Positions 1-8,797 of a stretch of DNA of 55,337 bases are shown here, piece by piece. The stretch lies in the NCBI GenBank assembly GCA_016927535.1, contig JAFGMM010000194.1, forward strand, positions 1 to 55,337, in the 5' to 3' direction. The translations under genes and the position numbers were made by a program. The notes under the pieces are model-generated. The model was not told where the DNA came from, made no database searches, and was given only the letters and a program-made list of their open reading frames with translations. This DNA is from Anaerolineae bacterium (lineage in GTDB: Bacteria; Chloroflexota; Anaerolineae; Aggregatilineales; JAFGMM01). Within the stretch, counting starts at the first letter, position 1. Each line of letters opens with the position of its first letter.

Positions 1-1
1 G

Positions 2-766
2 ATTTACGGCGCGGGGCCAATCGTCTGGCACATGGGCGACACACCCGACGGCCCGCCTATTGCCTTTGGCGACCTGGTGCTGGTGCACGGCGCGGCGCGC
101 GGCCTGATGGCCTATGCCGACCGCGCGCTCGCCTGGGAGCTGCCGGCGGTGAGCCGGATCGCCGGGTACGCGGTCGCCGGCGACGTGATCGCCATCGCCG
201 ACCGCGCGGGTATGTTCTGGTTCATCGACGCGGAGGGGCGCGTCATCGACGACGCGGAATTCGAAGCGCCGGCGTCGGTCGCGCCGATGCCGGGCGGTGT
301 GCTGCTGTGCGGCGACGACGGCATCTGGCAGGTCGCGCCGAGCGGCGCGTGGCGCTGGCTGGCCGACGCGCCGGCGGTCCAGGCCGACCACAGCCGCCTG
401 GCGGCCGACCCGGATGGAGACGGCTTCTATCTGTGGACCGGCGGACAGGCGCGGAGCCTCCTCGCCTACGACGCAGCCGGCGCGGTGCGTTGGCAGCGCG
501 CCCTGCCGCGCGACCTGGGCCAAGTGACGCTGGCAATCGACCAAACCTGCCCGCAGCGCCTCATCATTGCGACGGCGCGCGGGTATGTCACGATCTTCAA
601 CACCGTCACCGGGAACGCCCTAACCGAGTTCCGGCTGTACAGCGAGATGAGGCTTGCGCCATTTGTCGGGCAGGTCGAAGGCGAGGACCTGCTGTGGCTG
701 CTGCTCGATAACCAACTGGTCACTTTCGACATGACGGCGCTTGCCGGGCCGTGTCAAACGCCGTAA
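2..766 (+). CDS. Beta-propeller (PQQ/WD40-like) protein, 5'-truncated
   Basis: The reading frame is open to the left edge of the window, so the true start lies outside; the first visible ATG is at 32 and need not be the start. The visible part (about 254 residues) is made of short strand-turn-strand units ending in W/F-rich strands (for example IWQV, AVRWQRAL, VTIFNTVTG), which is the look of a PQQ-like or WD40-like propeller. No enzymatic motif or membrane segment is visible in this part. It ends with TAA at 764-766, 62 bases before the nucleotidylyltransferase gene on the same strand. The function is unknown. The fold call is moderately sure and rests on repeat style only. Confidence 0.6.
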   Translation: MYGAGPIVWHMGDTPDGPPIAFGDLVLVHGAARGLMAYADRALAWELPAVSRIAGYAVAGDVIAIADRAGMFWFIDAEGRVIDDAEFEAPASVAPMPGGVLLCGDDGIWQVAPSGAWRWLADAPAVQADHSRLAADPDGDGFYLWTGGQARSLLAYDAAGAVRWQRALPRDLGQVTLAIDQTCPQRLIIATARGYVTIFNTVTGNALTEFRLYSEMRLAPFVGQVEGEDLLWLLLDNQLVTFDMTALAGPCQTP

Positions 767-828
767 ACTTTGCCGCACCAACACTAACAGATGGACTTAT
801 GTACCCAACCACAAAGGATGATTAACCT

Positions 829-1893
829 ATGAAAGCGATTGTGCTTTGTGCAGGCGAGGGCACGCGCCTCCGCCCGATTACTTTTACCGGCCCCAAGCAC
901 TTGATCCCCATCGCCAACAAGCCGATCCTCCTGCATATCATCGACGATATCGTCGCCGCCGGCATTAACCAGGTGGGCATCATCATTAACCGCAAGTGGG
1001 AGCAGGCGTTCCGCGATGCGCTGAACGATACCTGCTCCCACTGGGGCATTGACGTAGACTACATTTACCAGGATCAACCGTTGGGCCTGGCGCACGCCGC
1101 CGGGACGGCGCGCGGCTTCGTGGGCGACGAGCCGTTTCTGATGTGCCTGGGCGACAACCTGCTTCAGCAGGGCATCAAACCGCTGGTGAACCGCTTCAAC
1201 GCCGAAAATTTGAACTGCGTTGTCTCGCTATACGAAGTCAAGAATCCGTCGGCGTTCGGCGTGGCCGATTTGAAGGGCCAGCGCATCAGCCGGGTAGTCG
1301 AGAAACCCAAAGAGCCGCCGAGCAACTGGGCCATCGTGGGCATGTACGTCTTCGACCCCAACGTCTTCGGCATCATCGACAACCTCAAACCGTCGTGGCG
1401 CGGCGAATACGAGATCACCGACGCCATCCAGGGCATGATCGATGCCGGGTTCAACGTCGCGCCGCACTTCATCGAGGGCTGGTGGATGGACACCGGCCAG
1501 GCGGCGGATATGATCGAAGCCAACCGCCGTGTGCTGCTGCAAACGCCCGGCAGCCGTGTCACCGACGCCGGCACGATCATCTGGGACGAGGTGCGCCCGG
1601 ACCTACTGCCCGAAGACACGACGATCCTCAACAGCGAGATTCGCGGGCCGATCATCATCGGCAAGGGCTGCCACATCGAAGACTCGTACATCGGGCCGTT
1701 TACCTCCCTCGGCGACGGCGTGCGGGTGGTGCGCAGCGGGATCGAAAACTCCATCCTGCTCGACCACTGCGAAGTGTATCGCTTCAAGCCGCGCCTGGAC
1801 AAGAGCATCATCGGGCGGCGCGCCAAGCTCACCAGCGCGACCGGTCCCACCGCCACGCTCGGCGTAGCGGACGACAGCGTGATCGAGTTTTAA
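829..1893 (+). CDS. Glucose-1-phosphate thymidylyltransferase-type nucleotidylyltransferase (RmlA/StrD long form)
   Basis: Likely transfers a nucleotide from NTP (dTTP in this family) to a sugar 1-phosphate, the first step to an activated deoxysugar for glycans or cell-surface polymers. The N-terminus has the nucleotide-binding signature GEGTRLRP (residues 9-16) followed by PKHLIPIANKP. The C-terminal part after about residue 240 is a left-handed beta-helix of hexapeptide-like units (IRGPIIIGKGCHIEDSYIGP). At 354 residues it matches the long StrD-like class rather than the roughly 290-residue RfbA class. The start is supported by AAAGGA 11 bases upstream. No rmlB, rmlC or rmlD lies nearby, so the sugar is not known and a different NDP-sugar product is possible. 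Confidence 0.85.
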   Translation: MKAIVLCAGEGTRLRPITFTGPKHLIPIANKPILLHIIDDIVAAGINQVGIIINRKWEQAFRDALNDTCSHWGIDVDYIYQDQPLGLAHAAGTARGFVGDEPFLMCLGDNLLQQGIKPLVNRFNAENLNCVVSLYEVKNPSAFGVADLKGQRISRVVEKPKEPPSNWAIVGMYVFDPNVFGIIDNLKPSWRGEYEITDAIQGMIDAGFNVAPHFIEGWWMDTGQAADMIEANRRVLLQTPGSRVTDAGTIIWDEVRPDLLPEDTTILNSEIRGPIIIGKGCHIEDSYIGPFTSLGDGVRVVRSGIENSILLDHCEVYRFKPRLDKSIIGRRAKLTSATGPTATLGVADDSVIEF

Positions 1894-1924
1894 GGGTGCG
1901 TGACGGGGCAATAAGTGGCGAGGC

Positions 1925-3751
1925 TCAGGGATTGGCGCGAACAATCACTATGTAGTTTAGAAAGTTGGGCGCGTGCTCGTTGGCGCGGCAGCCGCCCAGC
2001 GTGACCGTACCGGCGGGGAAATCCTTGCTGTAAAGCTGCATGTAGGTCTCCTCTACCCACTCGCCCTTGATCTCGATGGTGAGCGCTTCGGGCGTGAAGC
2101 TTTGCAGCCAGGTGGGGAGTTCGCGCGCGGCGCTCTGGTAAGCGACGTAGATGCGCGCCGGGTGTTGGATGTCGAACCGTAAGAATTCGTCGCCCTGCTC
2201 ATCCTGGTCGGCGCCGGCGGTGCGGATGGCCGGGAGACCGCTGAGCATCACCGGGCACCGGGTAATCACAAGCTGGCTGTTCACATAGGCCGTCTCGCCG
2301 ATGCGCAGTGTGTACGGCTCGTAGACGCTGCCGCCGGCGGTGCGAATGTTGGTGATTACGGGGCGGCTCGCCTTGTCGTAGCGGATGGCATAAGGCGACT
2401 CGCGGTATTGGTTGGCGACGGTGCCGGCCGCGACCGCCAGCCCGCCCACCACCGACACCAGCGGTTCGACATCCTGCACCTTGCCGGCGCCGAAGATTTC
2501 TTCGAGCATGTTGATGAACACCGGCACCAATGAAGTGCCGCCGGTGCGCAGCACCACGTCTAGCGCTGAAGGTTCCATCTCCGCCGCCGCCAGCACTTCG
2601 TAGATGCCCGCGCGCACCTTCTCGACCTCGGTCTCGATCATGCGCTCGAACTGCACGCGCGTGATGACCTCGTGAATTCTGATCGCGCCGTACCGGAAGT
2701 CTAGCTTGGCGATGATCGACGCGGAGAGCGCACGCTTGACGCGCTCGATCTCGGCAAACAGCTTGTAGCCGACGTTGCGCGTCACCAGCGTCTCCAGCGC
2801 GTACACGGCGGACGGGTTGCTGCTGTTGCGCTTGAAGTCGTTGATGCGGCCCATGTGCTGCGGGCGCGAGAGTTCGGGCATGGTCTGCCAGTTGCGCAGC
2901 AGGTCAAGCATATCGTGCGGGAAAGGATAGCCGCCCACGGTCGTCCCCTGGCCGAAGTACTTGAGCAGCGCCCCCATGATGCGCGAGTCCAGGTCGTCGC
3001 CGCCCACCAGCACGCCGCGCGAGGCGAGAATGCGGGGCGGCTTCGCGCCGCCGAGCCGGGCAATCGTCAGGTCGAGCGTGCCGCCGCCGAAGTCGAAGAT
3101 CAAACCGGTCTGGCGCGCGGCGCTTGAGATGTGATACAGGTACATCACGCCGACCGGCTCGCGCTCGAAGCAGGCTTTCTCGAAGCCGGCCAGCCGCGCC
3201 GCCTTGTAAAGGATTTCCTCGGCGCGCGCGTCGATTTCGGGGTCGTCGGAGAACTTGACCGGGCGGCCCAAGATAATCTCATCACAGGGCTTGCCGAACT
3301 GCGCCTCGGCGCCCTGCTTGAGGCGCCCCAACACCAGCGCGATCAACTGGTCGAGCGTGTAGAAACGGTCGAAGATGTAAGTACCTTCATAGTTGGGGTC
3401 GCGCAGCGCGGTCTTGATCGACTGGATCAGCCGGCCGTTCGCGGCAGTATCGACCATGACAAACATTTCCTCGTGAACGAGGATGGGGCTGCCGCCGGTG
3501 CCGGCGACCAGCATCTCTAAAATGCCCAGACTCTTCTTCTGCCAGCGCACCGGGCGGCCCGTCTCGCGCTCCAGGTACGCTTCGGCGGCGGGCATTCCCG
3601 ACAGCGCGTTGAATTCGCGGTCGATGTAGATGAGCGACGGCAGCACGTCGTCGTTCTCGTAGCCGGGACTCATCTGCACGGCGATCAAGCGGTCGTCATC
3701 AAAGAACGCGACGGCAGAATTCGTGGTGCCAAAGTCAATGCCCAGACGCAC
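1925..3751 (-). CDS. Hsp70-family (DnaK-like) ATPase
   Basis: Cytosolic actin-fold ATPase of the Hsp70 superfamily. The phosphate 1 loop GIDFGTTNSAVAFF lies at residues 4-17, and phosphate 2 (FDFGGGTLDLTIARLGG) and adenosine (VLRTGGTSLVPVF) motifs follow in order. At 608 residues it approaches DnaK length, but the part after the ATPase domain does not read like the standard substrate-binding domain with helical lid. It is a shorter strand-rich segment ending in IVIVRANP, so the client is unknown and no DnaJ or GrpE is nearby. Start is GTG at 3751 with an excellent AAGGAGG site. The gene converges on the nucleotidylyltransferase and diverges from the membrane protein at 3946. It is probably a specialised Hsp70-like protein rather than the housekeeping dnaK. 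Confidence 0.88.
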   Translation of the reverse strand: MRLGIDFGTTNSAVAFFDDDRLIAVQMSPGYENDDVLPSLIYIDREFNALSGMPAAEAYLERETGRPVRWQKKSLGILEMLVAGTGGSPILVHEEMFVMVDTAANGRLIQSIKTALRDPNYEGTYIFDRFYTLDQLIALVLGRLKQGAEAQFGKPCDEIILGRPVKFSDDPEIDARAEEILYKAARLAGFEKACFEREPVGVMYLYHISSAARQTGLIFDFGGGTLDLTIARLGGAKPPRILASRGVLVGGDDLDSRIMGALLKYFGQGTTVGGYPFPHDMLDLLRNWQTMPELSRPQHMGRINDFKRNSSNPSAVYALETLVTRNVGYKLFAEIERVKRALSASIIAKLDFRYGAIRIHEVITRVQFERMIETEVEKVRAGIYEVLAAAEMEPSALDVVLRTGGTSLVPVFINMLEEIFGAGKVQDVEPLVSVVGGLAVAAGTVANQYRESPYAIRYDKASRPVITNIRTAGGSVYEPYTLRIGETAYVNSQLVITRCPVMLSGLPAIRTAGADQDEQGDEFLRFDIQHPARIYVAYQSAARELPTWLQSFTPEALTIEIKGEWVEETYMQLYSKDFPAGTVTLGGCRANEHAPNFLNYIVIVRANP

Positions 3752-3945
3752 AGTCAGCCTCCTTTTTTTTTATATCAATTGAGCAAAGTTGAACGGCGGG
3801 CGCACAGTGATGTGAACTTTTCCCGTGCTTCTGTTAGAATGTTCCCCAAGTCAGCGTAGGAAAGACGTTTTCCCGCACCTGCGCCGATGGCGAGACCGTA
3901 CTCACCAAACACACGAAATTCGAGTGTAACATGGTCAGGTAGTTT

Positions 3946-6231
3946 GTGTCAAAAAATTCTGATTTTAAAGCCGCGTTTCTCATTGCGCTTCTGCTGTTCA
4001 CGGTCTACCTGCTGACCTACAGCGGCATCCTGCACAGCACCGATGCCTTCTCGGCGCTCGCCGTCACCGAGAACCTGGTGAGCGGGCGCGCGCCGGATAC
4101 CCGGCTCGCGGTCTGGCAGCAGTACGGCGTCGAGTACGCCGCCGGGGTGCAAGGCGTCTTCACCGAAGACCACCAACTGCACAGCAAGCGCGGCCTGCTG
4201 CACAGCCTGCTGCCGGCGCCGCTGTTCGCGCTGGGCGGCGCGTTCGATGCCGTGATGGGACGCATCTCGACCGCGCTGCTCACGACCGGCATCGCTACGG
4301 CGCTGGCCGGCGCGCTGGTCTACCTGACCGGGCGCAAGGCCGGCTACAAAGCAGCGCCGGCGGCGCTGGGCGCGCTGGCCTTCGGGCTGGCGACCGCCGC
4401 GTGGCCCTACGCGCGCTATCTGTTCGGCGAGCCGTACATCGGGCTGGGTCTGGCGATGGCGGCATACGGCGTCGGGCGCGCCGAGCGCGGCGAAGACCCG
4501 GCATGGCTGGCGCTGGCCGGCGCCGGGTTGGGACTGGGCGCGGGCTTCAACCTGGGCAGTCTGGCGGTGGCGCCGGTCGCGCTCTGGGCGGCGTGGCATG
4601 GAAACCGGGAACAGCGCTTTACCCGGCTGACGGCGACGGTTATCCCGCTGGCGGTCGTGCTCGCGCTTATCGGCGGCTTCAATATGGCCCGGTTCGGCTC
4701 GCCGCTGGAGACCGGGCGCACGCCCGGCGCCGGCGAATGGTTCAGTGCGCCGCTGGCGATCACCCTGCCGGCGATGGCGCTCAGCCCGGCGCGCGGCGTA
4801 CTGTGGTACAGCCCGCTGATCTGGCTGGGGTTGGCGTGGGGCGCGCGGGCGCTGATACGGCGCAAACCCTTGCATCGCTACGGGTGGTACATCGCGGCGA
4901 CCTTCGTGATCTACACGGTGGTGTATGCGGCGTGGTATATGTGGTGGGGCGGCTACGCATGGGGGCCGCGCTTTCTCGTCGCCCTCTCGCCGCTGATCGC
5001 GCTGGCGGCGCTGCCGGCGATCAACCAGGCATACGAAAAACGCGGCGGCTGGCGGGCTGCCGTGATTGCCGTGGTGGGCGCAGCAATGGGCGTGCAACTG
5101 CTGGGCGTGGCGGTTGACTTCGGCGGTCACGAATTGATGCTCACGCAGCGCTTCGGCTTCGCGGACGCGCAGGACCTGCCCTACCAATACGGCCTGCAAC
5201 CGCTGTACGATATCGGACTCTCGCCCCTGGTGGCGCACGCGCGGCGGCTGCTCACCGAAGGCGCGAACGATATTAGCTGGTTCACGGCCCAGGGCATCGA
5301 CTGGGCGGTGCTGATCCCGCTGGGATTGTTCCTGGCGCTGCTGGGCTGGCTGCTCAACCGCACGCTGGCGGGCGGCAGCCTGACGGTCGAACCGGTCGTC
5401 GTCTTGAGCGTCCTCGCGGTCGGGTTGAGCGTCTGGGCAATGCTGCGCAACGCCGAGCACCCGCTCAACGCGATGTATGCGCGCCATCCCGACCTGGACG
5501 CCGTCGCTGCACAGGCCGCGCCCGGCGACGGCGCGATTATCTATGTGCCGGAACTGACCTTCAGCATCTTGAATCACTATCCGGGGTTTCCGCCGGCGTG
5601 GGGGATGCCGCCGCTGGTAGACCCCGACCCACACCTCGAAGCCGCGCTCACAGCGGCGCAGCGCGAACACGACCGGCTGTGGGTGGTGAGCTGGTTCGAC
5701 CGGCTCGACCCGAACGCCTGGGCCGAGGCGCGCCTGGCCGAAGCGCATTACGCGCTCGACGTGCGCCGCCACCGCGACGACGAGAACAGCTATTGGATCG
5801 GCCACTACCTGATGCGGCGCGCCATCGACGAGGAAGACTGGCAGGCGGTGGATTGGGCGCTGCCGGAGGGCATCACGTTGAAAGAGGCCGCCGTCAGCCC
5901 GGCGGCGCCGCGTCCCGGCACGATGCTGCGCGTGAGCCTGCGCTGGTCGGCGGCGGAGCAGGTCGAAGGCGATTATGTGATCTTCGTACACGTGGTAGAC
6001 GGCGAGGGCCGGGTGGTGGCGCAGATCGACCACGCGCCGCAGAACACCTTCCGCCCAACGTGGAATTGGGAGCCAGGCAAGACGGTCACCGACCAGGTAG
6101 CGCTGGCGGCGCCGTCCGCGCCGGGCGATTACGCGGTGCGCGTGGGATTGTACGACTGGCGCAAGCCGGCGCAGCCTTTAGAAGGCACGCTGGCCGATGG
6201 GCAGAAGACGGATCGAGTCAGGCTGCCGTAA
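3946..6231 (+). CDS. Polytopic membrane protein, GT-C/GT39-like glycosyltransferase candidate
   Basis: A 761-residue protein with about ten hydrophobic helices up to residue 510. The first (FLIALLLFTVYLLTYSG) is followed by an acidic first loop (STDAFSALAVTENL), the arrangement of GT-C enzymes that use lipid-linked sugars with a catalytic acid in the first external loop. From about residue 640 a soluble extracytoplasmic beta-sandwich follows (LRVSLRWSA ... YVIFVHVVDGEGR ... YAVRVGLYDW). No specific substrate can be read. The start is GTG (GTGTCAAAA) with AGGTAG just upstream. The protein may glycosylate surface polymers made from activated sugars, perhaps with the nucleotidylyltransferase at 829, but that link is only proximity. 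The family assignment is tentative. Confidence 0.6.
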   Translation: MSKNSDFKAAFLIALLLFTVYLLTYSGILHSTDAFSALAVTENLVSGRAPDTRLAVWQQYGVEYAAGVQGVFTEDHQLHSKRGLLHSLLPAPLFALGGAFDAVMGRISTALLTTGIATALAGALVYLTGRKAGYKAAPAALGALAFGLATAAWPYARYLFGEPYIGLGLAMAAYGVGRAERGEDPAWLALAGAGLGLGAGFNLGSLAVAPVALWAAWHGNREQRFTRLTATVIPLAVVLALIGGFNMARFGSPLETGRTPGAGEWFSAPLAITLPAMALSPARGVLWYSPLIWLGLAWGARALIRRKPLHRYGWYIAATFVIYTVVYAAWYMWWGGYAWGPRFLVALSPLIALAALPAINQAYEKRGGWRAAVIAVVGAAMGVQLLGVAVDFGGHELMLTQRFGFADAQDLPYQYGLQPLYDIGLSPLVAHARRLLTEGANDISWFTAQGIDWAVLIPLGLFLALLGWLLNRTLAGGSLTVEPVVVLSVLAVGLSVWAMLRNAEHPLNAMYARHPDLDAVAAQAAPGDGAIIYVPELTFSILNHYPGFPPAWGMPPLVDPDPHLEAALTAAQREHDRLWVVSWFDRLDPNAWAEARLAEAHYALDVRRHRDDENSYWIGHYLMRRAIDEEDWQAVDWALPEGITLKEAAVSPAAPRPGTMLRVSLRWSAAEQVEGDYVIFVHVVDGEGRVVAQIDHAPQNTFRPTWNWEPGKTVTDQVALAAPSAPGDYAVRVGLYDWRKPAQPLEGTLADGQKTDRVRLP

Positions 6232-6295
6232 ATAGCGCTTGGTATTACATAACCAGGTTATTAATATTACATATATACCTTAGTTAAAAGAGTTA

Positions 6296-7957
6296 TTAAT
6301 CGTAGGATATTCGCCACTCCATCATGGATACAGGAATAGTGATTCGAAAGCCAACATGCTCGTAACTACTGCTACCAAATCCACGTGTAGCAGACCGTGT
6401 GCTATAGTCATTGTTCATAAACCCTCCTCCCCGTACTACATGTGCACCATTAACATTAATATCCGCAGCAACTGGATTTATTGCTCCATCGTTCATCAGT
6501 TCATAAGAGTAGGTGTTATAGTAATCAAATATCCACTCCCACACGTTACCAGCCATATCTAAAGCTCCAACCCAACTTGCGCCCCTCGGATAACTGCCCA
6601 CTGGCGCTTTCAATTGATAGCCATCATTTTGAGTCTCATCGCGGATATCCTCTATATAACAGGTTACATCGCAAAAATTAAGTCTTATACTACCAAAATC
6701 AAAGAGATTACCCCAAGGGTATACCCACCCGGCCGGTCCTCTCGCTGCATACTCCCACTGTGCCTCAGTTGGCAAATTACCTCCGATCCAGCTCGCAAAC
6801 TGGCTTGCTTGCTCCCAAGTAATCCTTGTAATAGGATAATCGGAAAAATTTCGATCAAAATATTCAGTACCTTTTGGAATTGTGCATTCATAGGCTTCAG
6901 CGCAAGCCCGATATTGGGCGTTGGTGATCTCCGTCTGACCAATCCAAAAAGCACTCAAGCAGACCCTATGTACAGGCCTTTCGTCTTCGTAACCGTTTTC
7001 ACTTCCCATCATAAAGCATCCGGCAGGGACATATACGAACGGTATGTTCTTAAACTCTCTTACTACCGGTGTCCATTGTGGATTTGTATTTGCCGGGATG
7101 AAAGTCGGCGCAGGGATTACAGTAGGTGTATGAGTTTCAGTAGATGTGGGTGTGTCGGTCGGCTCAGGCGTGTTAGTATTAGTAGACGTGGGTGTGTCGG
7201 TCGGCTCAGGTGTGTTAGTATTAGTAGATGTGGGCATGTCGGTCGGCTCGGACGTATCAGTTGGTGTAGGAGATTCGGTCGGCTCAGGTGTGTCGGTGTA
7301 AACAAGAGTGGGCGCATCAGTTAGCTCAAGTGTGTCAGTATCCATAGGCCGGGGTGTACCGGTCGGCTCAGAGGTGTCAACAGGTACAGGTGTCTCTGTT
7401 AGTTCAGGTGTATCAATTGGCCCAGGCAGATTCGATGTACTTGCAAGAGTGATCGGCAAACCGCCCAAGTCCACGTTAAAAGTAAATCGCCGCCAACCAG
7501 GGGGAATCTCGCCAGTTCGCAACAGATAACCGTCTGCCACAATGGTAAACCTGCCTTCGGGGATGCTTCTGATCTCGAATCTGCCTTCTGCATCTGTAAT
7601 CGCGCGATGATCTACACCACTCGAGTCTGTGAGAATCAAAGTTTTACCTACAACTGGATCGCCATTGCTGTCTATCACATAACCACTCACTGTAGCAGGT
7701 TGCGAAATGATAAGATGTACGATTAATAACAAAATACCTGTACCTAATACCGTCAATCCCGCCGTCTGAAAAGTAAGAACCTTAGCCTGAATTAAGGCAC
7801 CAGTTGCAACAATACCCAGCACTATAGCCGCAATCGCAGGTGTAACTTCTCCTCCTGGCAGCAGTGCTTCGAGCAAAGTAAAAACGCTGCCCATTCCACC
7901 TACAACTAAAGCAATAACTGTGATCGCATTCTTTCCGTCTTTCTGCTTGGTAGACAT
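6296..7957 (-). CDS. Membrane-anchored SUMF1/formylglycine-generating-enzyme-fold protein with PT-rich stalk
   Basis: Domain order in 553 residues: three membrane helices (about 12-84), a carboxypeptidase-regulatory-like beta-sandwich (about 88-170, beginning ATVSGYVIDSNGDPVVGK), a long Thr/Pro stalk (about 180-290) with a 14-residue repeat, and a SUMF1 domain (about 300-545; FVYVPAGCFMMGSENG, CLSAFWIGQTEITNAQY, LPTEAQWEYAARGP, NVWEWIFDYY, VRGGGFMNND). The copper-binding cysteine pair of true formylglycine-generating enzymes is absent after VRGGGF, and no sulfatase is nearby, so it is probably not an active FGE. The catalytic face is likely extracytoplasmic. ATG 7957 follows GGGGGGAGAA. The gene is much more AT-rich than its neighbours, suggesting transfer, and resembles the SUMF1 gene at 29968. 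Confidence 0.85.
   Translation of the reverse strand: MSTKQKDGKNAITVIALVVGGMGSVFTLLEALLPGGEVTPAIAAIVLGIVATGALIQAKVLTFQTAGLTVLGTGILLLIVHLIISQPATVSGYVIDSNGDPVVGKTLILTDSSGVDHRAITDAEGRFEIRSIPEGRFTIVADGYLLRTGEIPPGWRRFTFNVDLGGLPITLASTSNLPGPIDTPELTETPVPVDTSEPTGTPRPMDTDTLELTDAPTLVYTDTPEPTESPTPTDTSEPTDMPTSTNTNTPEPTDTPTSTNTNTPEPTDTPTSTETHTPTVIPAPTFIPANTNPQWTPVVREFKNIPFVYVPAGCFMMGSENGYEDERPVHRVCLSAFWIGQTEITNAQYRACAEAYECTIPKGTEYFDRNFSDYPITRITWEQASQFASWIGGNLPTEAQWEYAARGPAGWVYPWGNLFDFGSIRLNFCDVTCYIEDIRDETQNDGYQLKAPVGSYPRGASWVGALDMAGNVWEWIFDYYNTYSYELMNDGAINPVAADINVNGAHVVRGGGFMNNDYSTRSATRGFGSSSYEHVGFRITIPVSMMEWRISYD
7146..7271 (-). repeat. 42-bp tandem repeat coding the Thr/Pro stalk
   Basis: Two near-identical 42-bp units (7146-7187 and 7188-7229) and a third diverged unit (7230-7271) encode the repeated stalk motif TNTPEPTDTPTS in the SUMF1 protein. 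Units 1 and 2 differ at only a couple of positions (for example ggcgtg against ggtgtg), so the array is young or kept homogeneous and could vary in copy number between strains. Confidence 0.85.
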
Positions 7958-8115
7958 TTCTCCCCCCTTGTCACTGCCAAATCAAGCCAATACGACACCT
8001 GTTAGAATACATCCATCCATATCAAAAGACAAGACTATTACAGAAAAACTTCTTTTACTTAACCACTACCTGGAAACAAAAAGACCGACGACTCAACATC
8101 ATCGGCTCTACATAA

Positions 8116-8188
8116 TGAGCGCGGAAGGACTCGAACCTTCAACCAATGGCTTAAAAGGCCACTGCTCTGCCAATTGAGCTACGCGCCC
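8116..8188 (-). tRNA. tRNA-Lys (anticodon UUU)
   Basis: Reading the minus strand, a 73-nt cloverleaf folds. The acceptor GGGCGCG pairs with CGCGCTC (one G-T pair), the D arm is GCTC/GAGC, the anticodon arm GTGGC/GCCAT has a G-T wobble and loop CTTTTAA with anticodon TTT, and the T arm GAAGG/CCTTC has loop TTCGAGT. The discriminator base is A and CCA is not encoded. The gene stands alone between the AT-rich SUMF1 gene and the TPR gene array. Confidence 0.96.
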
Positions 8189-8207
8189 ATGCCCGGTAAC
8201 GCGGCAA

Positions 8208-8216
8208 AGTATAGCA
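8208..8216 (-). promoter_or_regulatory. Extended -10 promoter for tRNA-Lys
   Basis: On the minus strand TGCTATACT (an extended -10, TGn plus TATACT) sits about 20 bases upstream of the mature tRNA 5' end. No good -35 hexamer is seen at the usual spacing, as is common for extended -10 promoters. The same nine bases recur before the aldolase gene (55188-55196) and before the gene at 16584. Confidence 0.55.
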
Positions 8217-8261
8217 CGGCCCGCGTGCTGCCGCTACTGTTTGCTTAAAGAGACTACCGGG

Positions 8262-8765
8262 TCAAATGATCCGGGCCGCCAGCAAAAACGCCACAATGAA
8301 CATGCACAGCGACCCCACGCCGAAGAGCGCGATCAAAGCGATCATCAATCGGCGGTTGCTCGCCAGCCGGTCCAAACGACCGCCCAGTTCGCCGTCGAAC
8401 TCGCCGCTCGCGTCCACATCGAACGCTTCGTCGTCGATGTCGAAATCATCGTCGGTAGCCCGAAACGCTGCATCCAGGTCAGATGCGGCCTCGGCGAACG
8501 GGTCGTCGTCAAAGAAGACCGCGCCGCTGCCGCTGCGCAGCGCTTGAAGCGCCGTCTGCGCCCGCTCATGGCCGGGGTCGAGCGCAACGACGTTCTCCAA
8601 GCAGATCTGTTTCTCCTCGTCTAACTCGACCACCTGCGCCAGCAACCACCACGCCTCGACATTGCCCTCGTCGGACTCAACAATGTCCTCCAGCATAGTA
8701 CGCGCGGCCTGGCGGTCGCCCTGTTCAAATGCATCCCTGGCTGCTCTAAGCGCTTGTTCACTCAC
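8262..8765 (-). CDS. TPR-module protein with C-terminal membrane helix
   Basis: A 167-residue member of the local TPR family. Residues about 4-75 form two or three helical repeats (ARDAFEQGDRQAARTMLEDI, NVEAWWLLAQVV, QICLENVVALDPGHERAQ). A very acidic spacer (about 80-130, rich in D and E) follows, and then one C-terminal helix (LMIALIALFGVGSLCMFIVAFLL). The predicted topology puts the TPR in the cytoplasm and leaves almost nothing outside, so it is probably a scaffold or adaptor. It is last in a four-gene minus-strand array; the upstream propeller gene starts in the same direction and ends 32 bases before this ATG. The exact partner is unknown. Confidence 0.75.
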   Translation of the reverse strand: MSEQALRAARDAFEQGDRQAARTMLEDIVESDEGNVEAWWLLAQVVELDEEKQICLENVVALDPGHERAQTALQALRSGSGAVFFDDDPFAEAASDLDAAFRATDDDFDIDDEAFDVDASGEFDGELGGRLDRLASNRRLMIALIALFGVGSLCMFIVAFLLAARII

Positions 8766-8797
8766 GGCTCTCTCTCACTTTACTTCACGGCTTTACG

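Noticed and set aside
3949-6033. Long antisense open frame opposite the GT-C-like gene
   Set aside because: Arg/His/Gln-rich low-complexity protein caused by high GC; the plus-strand gene has membrane helices and a ribosome site.
7146-7271. Tandem 42-bp repeats as a possible CRISPR
   Set aside because: They are contiguous without spacers and encode a Thr/Pro stalk in frame.
6296-7957. Active formylglycine-generating enzyme
   Set aside because: The catalytic cysteine pair is missing and no sulfatase is nearby.
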